Assembly (NCBI RefSeq): GCF_009363855.1
Contig: NZ_CP045423.1
Location: 2,138,001 to 2,202,000, forward strand
Length of the DNA: 64,000 nt
From: Microvirga thermotolerans
Lineage (GTDB): Bacteria; Pseudomonadota; Alphaproteobacteria; Rhizobiales; Beijerinckiaceae
Reading direction: 5' to 3'
Shown: one piece after another, positions 8,452 through 16,587 of the stretch
Numbering within the stretch: position 1 is the first letter of the stretch
Layout: every line of letters begins with the position of its first letter
Program-made: the position numbers and the translations under genes
Notes under the pieces: model-generated
The model's input: the letters and a program-made list of their open reading frames with translations, nothing else
Told to the model about the DNA's origin: nothing
The model's database searches: none

Positions 8452-8793
8452 CTAGATCTCGATGGGCCCAGCCGGGCCGTAATAAAGTATCCTAAAACCA
8501 TTCTGGCGCAAGCGGTATAACAGTTCGTTGGAGGTCCGATGATCGCCGACGATCATGTCATTCGGGCAACCGCCCTGGCTGAGAAGCAGCGGCACCGCCC
8601 TTCGTGCCCGCTCGGACACCGCAGCGATCCGCAGGAGCGCGCCGTCGGTCCTGACGACCTCGAAATCCGGCCCCCGCCCGGGTTGCGGCGGGGATGCCTC
8701 ATGACGCAGAACGAGGGTCGCTGCCGACGTCATTCCTTCCTCCGGAACAAAGGGCAAGAAGCGGGGCGATTCGGTCTCGTTTCGTAAGCTCAT
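8452..8793 (-). CDS. Hypothetical protein, 113 residues
   Basis: No family recognised. The protein is soluble, with an N-terminal proline-rich linker, 'FEVVRTDGALLRIAAVSERARRAV' in the middle and an ending 'LYRLRQNGFRILYYGPAGPIEI'. The frame is open with local codon use and is followed after 9 bases by the DUF6894 gene, supporting a real gene. The start could also be the internal ATG at about residue 21. Confidence 0.5.
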   Translation of the reverse strand: MSLRNETESPRFLPFVPEEGMTSAATLVLRHEASPPQPGRGPDFEVVRTDGALLRIAAVSERARRAVPLLLSQGGCPNDMIVGDHRTSNELLYRLRQNGFRILYYGPAGPIEI

Positions 8794-8848
8794 CTCAAGG
8801 AGCCGCTCTTTTCATCCCCCAGGTGGGATAAAAAAGGCGGCTTCGCGC

Positions 8849-8863
8849 ATTGTTTTGAACAAT
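8849..8863. promoter_or_regulatory. ATTGTT-N3-AACAAT inverted repeat, possible operator
   Basis: A perfect 6-bp inverted repeat (ATTGTT, spacer TTG, AACAAT) lies 27 bases before the ATG of the LuxR-type regulator and in the shared upstream region with the divergent gene at 8793. The position suits an operator, possibly for autoregulation; this is inferred from position only. Confidence 0.3.
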
Positions 8864-8890
8864 AGGCGTTCGCTTGTTCCGGCCGACGCG

Positions 8891-9514
8891 ATGCACCAGC
8901 TACGGACCAGTTCACACCAGGTTTCGGTCGTGCACTGCTTCTTGCGCGTCTTCGATACTCTCGGGTTCGGAGCCCTTCTGATCGGCGACGAAAGGAAAGT
9001 CCTTCATTTCAATCGCAAGGCGAAAGAGCATCTGGGCGGGGGGCTTGCGCTCAGGGCGCACCGCCTCGCGGCGACGGACCCCTCGGCCGACAGGCTGCTG
9101 CAATCGGTCCTCGAAGCCCATCTCTCCGGCCAGGAGGAGGCCCGCGAGGCCCTGGGACTGCCGCGCCGTGAGGGACGCCCCCTGATCCTGCGGATCGTCG
9201 CTTTTCCCGACGGCGTCCAGGCGGCATTCGAGGGTGCGCGGTTGGCGATCCTCGTGGCGGATCCGGAATTCTGTCCCGATCTGCCGCCTGAGCTGCTTCC
9301 GCAGGTTTTCGGCCTCACGCGGCGGGAGGCCACCGTGGCAACCCAGCTCATGTGCGGCTGTTCGCTCCAGGATATCGCCGAAATGACGGGAATCGGCGTC
9401 GGCACCGTGCGTGCCCAGGTCAAGGCGATCCTGGCGAAGACGCGAACGAAGCGCCAGGCGGAGCTGGTCGGCCTCCTTACCCGGCTGGCCATCCTGGCGG
9501 GGCGCACGACCTGA
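8891..9514 (+). CDS. LuxR-type helix-turn-helix regulator
   Basis: A 207-residue protein. The first 140 residues look like a PAS-like sensor ('FGALLIGDERKVLHFNRKA', then 'RLAILVADPE'). The C-terminal 65 residues are a LuxR/FixJ winged DNA-binding domain: 'FGLTRREATVATQLMCGCSL', then 'IAEMTGIGVGTVRAQVKAIL' and 'RQAELVGLL'. ATG 8891 is used; a TTG at 8855 would add 12 residues but overlap the inverted repeat at 8849. No kinase or receiver domain is attached. Target genes unknown. Confidence 0.8.
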   Translation: MHQLRTSSHQVSVVHCFLRVFDTLGFGALLIGDERKVLHFNRKAKEHLGGGLALRAHRLAATDPSADRLLQSVLEAHLSGQEEAREALGLPRREGRPLILRIVAFPDGVQAAFEGARLAILVADPEFCPDLPPELLPQVFGLTRREATVATQLMCGCSLQDIAEMTGIGVGTVRAQVKAILAKTRTKRQAELVGLLTRLAILAGRTT

Positions 9515-9526
9515 GGCGGCGGGAAA

Positions 9527-9751
9527 TCAGCGCCCACGGCCTCCGCGGAAGAACGGTACGGTCAACAGGCGCCGGCCGCTCTCGTCGGCGATTTCGAGTT
9601 CGATATTGGCTGCATCGGCCAGCTGGCCCCGAAGCTCCTCGACCGTGGCGAGGGCCTCGGCACGGGCGGCTTCCAGGTCCGGCAGTTCGATTCCCTCCTC
9701 GTCCTCGTCGAGCTCGTAGCCGTCCCGGATGTTGAAATAGAAGCGCGGCAT
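9527..9751 (-). CDS. DUF6894-family small protein
   Basis: A 74-residue protein starting 'MPRFYFNIRDGYELDEDEEG', typical of DUF6894: an acidic stretch, an alpha-helical middle ('EALATVEELRGQLADAANI') and a beta end ('LEIADESGRRLLTVPFF'). Function unknown. It is a paralogue of the protein at 8194. It converges tightly with the LuxR gene, with 12 bases between stops, and lies upstream of no other gene on its strand. Confidence 0.75.
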   Translation of the reverse strand: MPRFYFNIRDGYELDEDEEGIELPDLEAARAEALATVEELRGQLADAANIELEIADESGRRLLTVPFFRGGRGR

Positions 9752-9866
9752 GGGAATTCCTCTCGCTCAGACGCGTTCGGCACTGGAGGTCGAACGGTTC
9801 GATCCTAGGGGAGATTGCCTCCCCGCCCAATGGGGCCGGCGGGTTTTTTACGGAGGGTTTCCGGAG

Positions 9867-9941
9867 TGGCGCGGCCTAGGGGAATCGAACCCCTCTTCCC
9901 AGCGTGAAAGGCTGGTGTCCTAACCGATAGACGAAGGCCGC
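9867..9941 (-). tRNA. tRNA-Glu (anticodon TTC)
   Basis: The reverse strand gives a 75-base tRNA with acceptor GCGGCCT/AGGCCGC, T-loop TTCGATT and an encoded CCA. The anticodon loop CTTTCAC gives TTC, reading GAA and GAG. Confidence 0.95.
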
Positions 9942-10014
9942 TTGAGCGGGGCGTCGCCCCTGAGGTGGGCGGACATATAGATGGGTTCTTCCGACACGGC
10001 AAGCGCCAGAATGC

Positions 10015-11826
10015 TCATTCCGGCCTCGCCGCATCCATAATTCTCAGCTCGACCTTTTCGCCGCCGCCCCATCGGTCGATCGTCAGCGTCCCGGCCACGT
10101 GAAGGCTGTTCCCGATCCCCTCCGTCAGGGCGAGGCCGAGGGGCTGGCCTGCGGCCCGGAAGGCGATTCCCCCGATGACGGAGCCGTCGCCGCCCCTCAG
10201 CCGCACCCGCACGTGGCCGCCGGTGCCGACCTCCCGCGCCTCGACGACGCGATGATGGGGAAAGACGAAGACGGGCTCCGGCTGGCCCGCGCCGAAAGGC
10301 CCGGCCCGCTCGAGAGCCGAGACGAGGCTCGTCTGCGCTCCGCCGGCGGTGAGGGTGGCATCGATGGGGAAGTGGTCGCGCAGGAGAGACGCACCCACCG
10401 GTTCGAGAAGCCGCTCCGCGGCGAAGGCCCGAAAGGCCTCGAGATCGGCAGCGGGAACCGTGACCCCCGCCGCCATGACGTGGCCGCCGCCCTTGATCGC
10501 CAGCCCCGCCTCCACCGCGGCGCGGACGACAGCGCCGAGGTCGACGCCGGGGACGGAGCGGCCTGAGCCGGTGGCGGTCCCGTCGGGGTTGAGCGTGAAG
10601 GCGAAGGCCGGGCGGCGGAACCTCTCCTTGGTGCGGGCGGCGACGAGGCCCACCACGCCGGGATGCCATTCGGGCGAGGCGGTGACGATCACGGGCAGAT
10701 CGGGCTGCCGGTCGAGCAGGACCAGAGCCTGAGCCTCGGCTTCCGCCACGGCCATGACCTCGATGGCCTGCCGCTCCCGGTTGAGGCGGTCGAGTTCGGT
10801 CGCCATCCGCCCCGCATCGACCGGATTGTCCGACAGGAGCAGGCGGGAGCCGAGCGCCGCATCCCCGATCCGGCCGCCGGCGTTGATGCGGGGTCCCACG
10901 AGATAGCCCAGGTGCCAGCTCTCGGGCGCCCCGGAGAGCCCGGCCGTGTCAAGAAGCGCCGCGAGGCCGTGACGCCGCCGGCTCCGCATGACGGCGAGCC
11001 CCTGCCGGACGAAGGCCCGGTTGAGCCCCACCAGCGGCACGACGTCGGCGACGGTGGCGAGGGCGACGAGATCGAGACTTGCGAGAAGGTCCGGCTCCGT
11101 CCGTCCGGCAAAGAAGCCGCGTCGGCGCAGGGCCCGGTTGAGCGCCACGACCGCCAGGAACACTACGCCCGCGGCGCAGAGATGACCGAGCCCGGAGAGA
11201 TCGTCCTGACGGTTCGGGTTGACGACGGCGAGCGCCTCCGGAAGCCTCTCGGGGGCCTGGTGGTGGTCGAGGACCACCGCGTCGAGCCCGATCCGGCGTG
11301 CCTCGGCCAGCGGCTCGTGGCTCGCCGTCCCGCAATCCACCGTCACGAGAAGGCCGGCGCCCTGCTCCTTCAGGGCGCAGATCGCCTCCACGTTGGGGCC
11401 GTAGCCCTCCGTGATCCGGTCGGGGATATGGATGAGGTAAGGCACGCCGCAGGCGCCCAAGTACTCGGCCAGCACGGCGGCGCTGCAGGCGCCGTCCACG
11501 TCGTAATCCCCGAAGATCGCGACCGTCTCGCGCTTCACGACCGCGTCGGCCAGCCGCTCAGCGGCCTTCGCCATGTCGGTGAGGACGTCCGGATCGGGCA
11601 TCAGGTCCCGCAGGCGCGGGTTGAGGAACCCTTCCGTCTCGTGGACGCCGATTCCCCTGCCCGCCAGGACGCGGGCCAGAACGTCGGGCAGCCCGTGGGT
11701 CTGGGCGATGGCGAGCGCGATGGTGCCCTGAGTGGCATCGCACCGCTCGATCCAGGTCCGACCGAGAGCGGAACGGCTGACGCCGAGGAAGGGCCGGGCG
11801 GAAGAAAGGAAAGCTGATTCGGTCAC
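10015..11826 (-). CDS. recJ: Single-stranded-DNA-specific exonuclease RecJ
   Basis: A 603-residue 5'-3' single-strand exonuclease of the DHH family, acting in RecF-pathway recombination and mismatch repair. The manganese motifs are visible: 'FGDYDVDGACSAAVL' (motif I), 'LVTVDCGTASHEP', and 'VVLDHHQAPERLP' (DHH). The DHHA1 domain carries 'IKGGGHVMAAGVTVP', and the C-terminal OB domain ends with 'KVELRIMDAA'. Length is normal. Gene order recJ, GNAT, glpX, hom on the minus strand is commonly seen in Hyphomicrobiales. Confidence 0.96.
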   Translation of the reverse strand: MTESAFLSSARPFLGVSRSALGRTWIERCDATQGTIALAIAQTHGLPDVLARVLAGRGIGVHETEGFLNPRLRDLMPDPDVLTDMAKAAERLADAVVKRETVAIFGDYDVDGACSAAVLAEYLGACGVPYLIHIPDRITEGYGPNVEAICALKEQGAGLLVTVDCGTASHEPLAEARRIGLDAVVLDHHQAPERLPEALAVVNPNRQDDLSGLGHLCAAGVVFLAVVALNRALRRRGFFAGRTEPDLLASLDLVALATVADVVPLVGLNRAFVRQGLAVMRSRRRHGLAALLDTAGLSGAPESWHLGYLVGPRINAGGRIGDAALGSRLLLSDNPVDAGRMATELDRLNRERQAIEVMAVAEAEAQALVLLDRQPDLPVIVTASPEWHPGVVGLVAARTKERFRRPAFAFTLNPDGTATGSGRSVPGVDLGAVVRAAVEAGLAIKGGGHVMAAGVTVPAADLEAFRAFAAERLLEPVGASLLRDHFPIDATLTAGGAQTSLVSALERAGPFGAGQPEPVFVFPHHRVVEAREVGTGGHVRVRLRGGDGSVIGGIAFRAAGQPLGLALTEGIGNSLHVAGTLTIDRWGGGEKVELRIMDAARPE

Positions 11827-11851
11827 GGGCGGAGTTTAGCCGCGAATGCGG

Positions 11852-12310
11852 TCAAAAAACCTTCCGGTACTGAAGAAACCCGCTCAAGGCCGCCACCTTG
11901 TCGTAAAGGGCCCGGGCGGTCGCGTTGGCTTCGTGGGTATGCCAGTACACGCGGCTCGCCCCGGCGGCCCTGGCCCGCTCGTAGACGGCCTCGATCAGCG
12001 CCCGGCCCACGCCGCGACCCCGCGCCGCCTCGGAGGTGAAGAGATCCTCGAGGTAGCAGTAGCCCTGCCGCGCCCAGGTGGAGCGGTGGAAGAGGTAATG
12101 GACCATGCCGACCACCTCCCCGTCGAGCACCGCGACGAGCCCGTGGACCGGCTCCTTCGGATCGAGAAGCCGGCTCCAGGTCGTTTCGGTGATCTCGGGG
12201 TCGAGGGTCGCCCGGTAGAAGGTGAGGTAGCCCTGCCAGAGCGGATTCCAGGCCTCCCGGTCCTCGGGCGCCAGGGGCCTTATGACGGGAACGTCCTGCC
12301 TCTGCGACAT
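11852..12310 (-). CDS. GNAT family N-acetyltransferase
   Basis: A 152-residue GNAT-fold acetyltransferase. The acetyl-CoA loop 'EAARGRGVGRALIEAVYE' (Q/RxxGxG/A type) is clear, preceded by 'YLEDLFTSE' and followed by 'VYWHTHEANATARALYDK', the pattern of the subgroup acting on small amines or amino acids. The ATG at 12310 follows a GAGGGG site. It is sandwiched between glpX and recJ on the same strand, with 23 and 25 bases of spacing. Substrate unknown. Confidence 0.88.
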   Translation of the reverse strand: MSQRQDVPVIRPLAPEDREAWNPLWQGYLTFYRATLDPEITETTWSRLLDPKEPVHGLVAVLDGEVVGMVHYLFHRSTWARQGYCYLEDLFTSEAARGRGVGRALIEAVYERARAAGASRVYWHTHEANATARALYDKVAALSGFLQYRKVF

Positions 12311-12333
12311 CGGCCCCTCCCCTTCGTCCGGGA

Positions 12334-13332
12334 TCAGTCGAGATGGAATTTGGAGAGTTCGCGGTGCTCGCCGTAGATGCGCCGCACGGTGCCGGTCGCG
12401 GACCGGTACACCACCGTCTCCGTCGTGATCACGTCCTTGCCGAAGCTGACGCCCTTCAGGAGGGCACCGTCGGTGACTCCGGTGGCGGCGACGATCACGT
12501 CGCCGCGGGCGAGATCCGTCATGTCGTATTTCCGGTTGGGGTCCGTGACGCCCATCTGGAAGGCGCGGTTGCGCTTCTCCTCGGTGTCGAGGATCAGGCG
12601 ACCCTGCATCTGGCCGCCGATGCAGCGCAGGGCGCCGGCGGCGAGCACGCCCTCGGGCGCGGCGCCGATTCCGAGATAGATGTCGATCCCCGTCTCCTCG
12701 GGCTTCGTCGTGAAGATCACGCCCGCCACGTCGCCGTCGGTGATGAGCCGGATGCCCGCGCCGGTCTTGCGGATGGCGGCGATCAGGTCCGCATGGCGGG
12801 GTCGGTCGAGGACGAGCGCGGTGATCTCGTTCGGCTTCACGCCCTTGGCCTTGGCCAGGTTGTGGATGTTCTCCTCCGGCGGAGCGTCGAGGTCGACCAC
12901 GCCGGCCGGGTAGCCGGGCCCGATGGCGATCTTGTGCATGTAGACGTCGGGCGCGGCGAGCAGGGTGCCGGATTCGGCCATGGCCATGACGGCGATGGAG
13001 CCCGGCATGTCCTTGGCGCACAGGGTGGTGCCCTCGAGCGGGTCGACCGCGATGTCGACCTTCGGGCCGTTCCGGTTTCCGACCTTCTCGCCGATGAACA
13101 GCATCGGCGCCTCGTCGCGCTCGCCCTCGCCGATCACCACGGTGCCGTCGATGGGAAGGCGGTTCAACTCGCGGCGCATGGCATCCACCGCCGCCTGGTC
13201 GGCGGCCTTCTCGTTGCCGCGCCCGCGCAGCCGGGCGGAGGCCACGGCGGCGCGCTCGGTCACGCGCACGAGTTCCAGGGTCAAGATGCGTTCGATGATT
13301 TGGCCCGGTTGGACGGTAATGCCCTGCGACAT
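12334..13332 (-). CDS. glpX: Class II fructose-1,6-bisphosphatase (GlpX)
   Basis: A 332-residue enzyme dephosphorylating fructose 1,6-bisphosphate (and often sedoheptulose 1,7-bisphosphate) in gluconeogenesis. Metal and substrate motifs are visible: 'VVIGEGERDEAPMLFIGEKV', 'VDPLEGTTLCAKD', and 'YLGIGAAPEGVLAAGALRCI'. An AGGAGA site precedes the ATG at 13332. It follows hom on the same strand with about 50 bases between, as in many alphaproteobacteria. Confidence 0.96.
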   Translation of the reverse strand: MSQGITVQPGQIIERILTLELVRVTERAAVASARLRGRGNEKAADQAAVDAMRRELNRLPIDGTVVIGEGERDEAPMLFIGEKVGNRNGPKVDIAVDPLEGTTLCAKDMPGSIAVMAMAESGTLLAAPDVYMHKIAIGPGYPAGVVDLDAPPEENIHNLAKAKGVKPNEITALVLDRPRHADLIAAIRKTGAGIRLITDGDVAGVIFTTKPEETGIDIYLGIGAAPEGVLAAGALRCIGGQMQGRLILDTEEKRNRAFQMGVTDPNRKYDMTDLARGDVIVAATGVTDGALLKGVSFGKDVITTETVVYRSATGTVRRIYGEHRELSKFHLD

Positions 13333-13384
13333 GGACGTGTCGTCTCCTTTGAATGGAAAGGCGAATTTGCATTCGCCGCTTTTA

Positions 13385-14707
13385 TTATTCGCGTTCGATG
13401 CGGATCACTTGGGGCGGCTCGGCGATAAGACCATCCCCGGAGATTTTTTCAACGGCCGACCGGATCGCCGCCTCGGTGGCCGCATAGGTGATGAGGACCA
13501 GGGAGACCGGCGCGCCCGAGCGGCCGTGGGGATCCTGGCTGGCAGCCGTCTCCGAGCGCTTCTGGAGAATGCTCTCCAGGGAGATGTCCGCCTCCGCCAT
13601 GCGGGTCGCGACGCCCGCGGCGACGCCGGGGCGGTCGTGGACCGTGAGGCGGATGTAGTAGCCGCCCTCGTGCCGCTGCATGGGCGCGCGAGGCGCCTTC
13701 TCGAGCGTGCGCGCCGGCACGCCGAAGGGGGGCTCGCTCTTGCCCAGGGCCACGTCCGCGATGTCGGCGACCACGGCGGACGCCGTGGCGTCCCCGCCCG
13801 CGCCGGGGCCGATCAGGGTGAGCTCCTTCACGGCGTCGGCATCGATGGTGACCGCGTTCGTGACGCCCATGACCTGCGCGATGGCGGAGGATTTCGGCAC
13901 CATCGTCGGGTGGACGCGCTGCTCGATCCCTGTCGAGGTCCGCTCGGCGACGCCGAGGAGCTTGATCCGGAAGCCGAGCTCGTTCGCCATGGCGAGGTCG
14001 AGGGGCGTGATCGAGGAGATGCCCTCCACGTAAATCGCATCCGCGTCGATCTCCGTGCCGAAGGCGAGGCTCGTCAGGATGGCGAGCTTGTGGGCCGTGT
14101 CGAAGCCCTCCACGTCGAAGGTCGGGTCCGCCTCCGCATAGCCGAGGCGCTGGGCGTCCTTCAGGCAGTCGGCGAAGGTGAGCCCCTCCAGCTCCATCCG
14201 GGACAGGATGTAGTTGCAGGTGCCGTTGAGAATTCCGTAGAGCCGCGACACCCGGTTTCCGGGCAGCGCCTCGCGCAGGGTCTTGATCACCGGAATGCCC
14301 CCCGCGACGGAGGCCTCGAAGGCCAGGGCGACGCCCTTCTCCTCGGCGGCCCGCGCCAGGGCCAGGCCGTGCTTCGCCAGGAGCGCCTTGTTGGCGGTGA
14401 CGACGTGCTTCCCGTGGGAGAGGGCGGTCTCGACCGTCCGGAGCGCGGCACCGTCGGAGCCGCCGACCAGCTCGACGACGCAATCCACCTCCCCCGAGCG
14501 CGCCAGCTCGACCGGGTCGTCGAACCAGGCAAGAGTGGACAGGTCGATTCCCCGGTCCTTCGCCCGGTCGCGGGCCGAAACCGCGGTGACGGCCACCGGC
14601 CGGCCCAGGCGGCGGGCCAGGATATCGTTCTGGCGCGAGAGAATCCGGACGACCGATGCACCCACGGTGCCGAGGCCGGCGATTCCGACCCGAAAAGGAC
14701 GTGTCAC
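13385..14707 (-). CDS. hom: Homoserine dehydrogenase
   Basis: A 440-residue NAD(P)-dependent enzyme reducing aspartate semialdehyde to homoserine, on the route to threonine and methionine. Seen are the Rossmann motif 'GIAGLGTVGASVVRIL', the active-site region 'GILNGTCNYILSRME' with 'AEADPTFDVEGFDTAHK', and a C-terminal ACT domain ('RLTVHDRPGVAAGVATRMAE') that suggests allosteric control by threonine. Length is normal for the monofunctional ACT-bearing form. metY in this window uses the downstream product O-acetylhomoserine. Confidence 0.96.
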   Translation of the reverse strand: MTRPFRVGIAGLGTVGASVVRILSRQNDILARRLGRPVAVTAVSARDRAKDRGIDLSTLAWFDDPVELARSGEVDCVVELVGGSDGAALRTVETALSHGKHVVTANKALLAKHGLALARAAEEKGVALAFEASVAGGIPVIKTLREALPGNRVSRLYGILNGTCNYILSRMELEGLTFADCLKDAQRLGYAEADPTFDVEGFDTAHKLAILTSLAFGTEIDADAIYVEGISSITPLDLAMANELGFRIKLLGVAERTSTGIEQRVHPTMVPKSSAIAQVMGVTNAVTIDADAVKELTLIGPGAGGDATASAVVADIADVALGKSEPPFGVPARTLEKAPRAPMQRHEGGYYIRLTVHDRPGVAAGVATRMAEADISLESILQKRSETAASQDPHGRSGAPVSLVLITYAATEAAIRSAVEKISGDGLIAEPPQVIRIERE

Positions 14708-14800
14708 GAACAGCAGCTCCTGAAGAAAGTCGCGCTGCTCTTTACGACCGCCACGGTTGCATGTCCATGGACGGGCGCCGACAGCCCCTTGCCTCCCCGA

Positions 14801-16021
14801 TCACCCCGCCCGGGAGAGGGGCACGACGTTGTGGAGGGTCGCGTCGGCGCCTTCGAAGAAGCGGCGGATGTTGCGCGCCGCTTGCCGGATGCGCTGCTCG
14901 TTCTCGACCAAGGCGATGCGGACATAGTCGTCCCCGTGCTCGCCGAAGCCGATCCCCGGCGCCACCGCCACGTCCGCCTTCTCCACCAGCAGCTTCGAGA
15001 ATTCCAGGCTCCCGAGGGACCGGAACCGCTCCGGAATCTGCACCCAGGCGAACATGGACGCCGTCGGGGACGGAACCGGCCAGCCCGCCTTCTCGAAGGA
15101 TTCCACCAGCACGTCGCGCCGGCGCCGATAGGTCGCCCGCATCTCCCGGATGCAGTCATCCGGCCCGTTGAGCGCCGCCGTCGCCGCCACCTGCACGGGC
15201 GTGAAGGCGCCGTAGTCGAGATAGGACTTCACCCGCGCCAGGGCCGCCAGGAGCCGCTCGTTGCCGACCGCGAAGCCGATGCGCCAGCCCGCCATGGAGA
15301 AGGTCTTCGACATGGACGTGAACTCGACCGCCACGTCGATGGCGCCGGGCACCTGCAGGATCGAGGGCGGCGGATCGTTCTCGTCGAAATAGACCTCCGA
15401 ATAGGCGAGGTCCGACAGGAGGATCAGGTCGTGCTTCTTCGCGAAGGCGACCAGGTCCCTGTAGAAGTCGAGCGAGGCCACGTAGGCGGTCGGGTTCGAG
15501 GGGTAGCAGACCACCAGCGCCACCGGCTTCGGAATCGAGTGCAGCACCGCCCGCTCCGCCGCCGGGAAGAAGGCCGGCGTCGGCTCGGCCGGGACCGAGC
15601 GGATCACGCCCCCGGCCATGAGGAAGCCGAAGGCGTGGATCGGATAGCTCGGGTTCGGCACCAGCACCACGTCGCCCGGCTCGGTGATGGCCTGGGCCAT
15701 GTTGGCGAAGCCCTCCTTGGAGCCGAGGGTCGCGACCACTTGGGTGTCGGGGTTGAGCTTCACGCCGAAGCGGCGGGCGTAGTAGCCCGCCTGGGCGCGG
15801 CGCAGGCCGGAAATGCCCTTCGAGGCCGAATAGCGGTCGGTGCGGGGTTTGCCCACGGTCTCGACCAGCTTCTCGATGACGTGCGGGGGCGCCGGCAGGT
15901 CCGGGTTGCCCATGCCGAGATCGATGATGTCGGCGCCGTTGGCGCGGGCGGCGGCCTTGATCCGGTTGACCTGCTCGAACACGTAAGGCGGCAGGCGCTT
16001 GATCCGGTAAAACTCAGGCAT
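14801..16021 (-). CDS. Class I/II pyridoxal-phosphate aminotransferase (LL-DAP/AlaC type)
   Basis: A 406-residue fold-type I aminotransferase. The PLP lysine is in 'TSMSKTFSMAGWRIGF', and 'CYPSNPTAYVASLDFY' and 'DLAYSEVYFD' provide the asparagine and aspartate/tyrosine contacts. The start 'MPEFYRIKRLPPYVFEQVN' is typical of the group annotated as LL-diaminopimelate aminotransferase or AlaC alanine transaminase; the neighbouring hom gene is consistent with a role in aspartate-family amino acids, but specificity cannot be read from the sequence. The spacing to hom is 93 bases, so co-transcription is possible. Confidence 0.9.
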   Translation of the reverse strand: MPEFYRIKRLPPYVFEQVNRIKAAARANGADIIDLGMGNPDLPAPPHVIEKLVETVGKPRTDRYSASKGISGLRRAQAGYYARRFGVKLNPDTQVVATLGSKEGFANMAQAITEPGDVVLVPNPSYPIHAFGFLMAGGVIRSVPAEPTPAFFPAAERAVLHSIPKPVALVVCYPSNPTAYVASLDFYRDLVAFAKKHDLILLSDLAYSEVYFDENDPPPSILQVPGAIDVAVEFTSMSKTFSMAGWRIGFAVGNERLLAALARVKSYLDYGAFTPVQVAATAALNGPDDCIREMRATYRRRRDVLVESFEKAGWPVPSPTASMFAWVQIPERFRSLGSLEFSKLLVEKADVAVAPGIGFGEHGDDYVRIALVENEQRIRQAARNIRRFFEGADATLHNVVPLSRAG

Positions 16022-16058
16022 GGCTCGCTCCTCGGGCAGGATCTCGGTCGGGATCGCT

Positions 16059-16475
16059 CTATCGGGGGGTCGTCGACGTCTTCTTCTTCTTCGCGTTCGT
16101 GGCTTTCGCGGAGGTCGCCGCCGGAATGGTGACGGGCTCCGGGGCGGGTGTTCCGCCGAGCTGGGCCGCGGCTTGGCCGCGGGTCTGGTTCTGCGCCCGC
16201 ACCGCGTCGAGTTCGGCCTCGGCGGCCTTCACCTGATCCGCCGTCCGCGGAGGCGTCGGACGTCCTTCCTGCGGCGTTCCGATGGGGATGTAGTCGAGGT
16301 TCTTCGGCCGGGTCGCAGCCACGAAGTCCGGCCGCGGCGCGGTCTTCGGTGCCAGTCCGGACGATTCGAGGAATTCGCCGGTCGGATTGCCGCTGCACCC
16401 CGCCACCGCGGCGGCGGCCAGAAAACCGCAGCCGGCGACGATGGCGCGAACCGAAAGGATGGGTGCCGGGTTCAT
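16059..16475 (-). CDS. Small lipoprotein, unknown function
   Basis: A 138-residue secreted lipoprotein: hydrophobic signal followed by the lipobox 'AVAGC' and then 'SGNPTGEFLESSGLAPKT'. The mature part is proline/alanine-rich with 'AADQVKAAEAELDAVRAQN'-like helix (seen as 'TADQVKAAEAELDAVRAQ') and a lysine-rich end 'KATNAKKKKTS'. A family of short lipoproteins with this 'LESSGLAPK' start is common in Hyphomicrobiales. An upstream ATG at 16493 would add six residues. It precedes the aminotransferase on the same strand by about 37 bases. Confidence 0.7.
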   Translation of the reverse strand: MNPAPILSVRAIVAGCGFLAAAAVAGCSGNPTGEFLESSGLAPKTAPRPDFVAATRPKNLDYIPIGTPQEGRPTPPRTADQVKAAEAELDAVRAQNQTRGQAAAQLGGTPAPEPVTIPAATSAKATNAKKKKTSTTPR

Positions 16476-16587
16476 TCTAAATTCCAGGGACAACGCGATG
16501 ACTCTGAATGGTATGATGGCTCATTCGCTAAAATGTCGGAAATGCGGCATATGAGCAATGGCAGGAGGCCCGTCGGGAGAACGCCTT

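Noticed and set aside
12965..16132. Very long open frame on the plus strand opposite glpX, hom and the aminotransferase
   Set aside because: The minus strand holds three well-known genes; GC-rich codon bias makes long empty frames on the other strand. Its translation has no family pattern.
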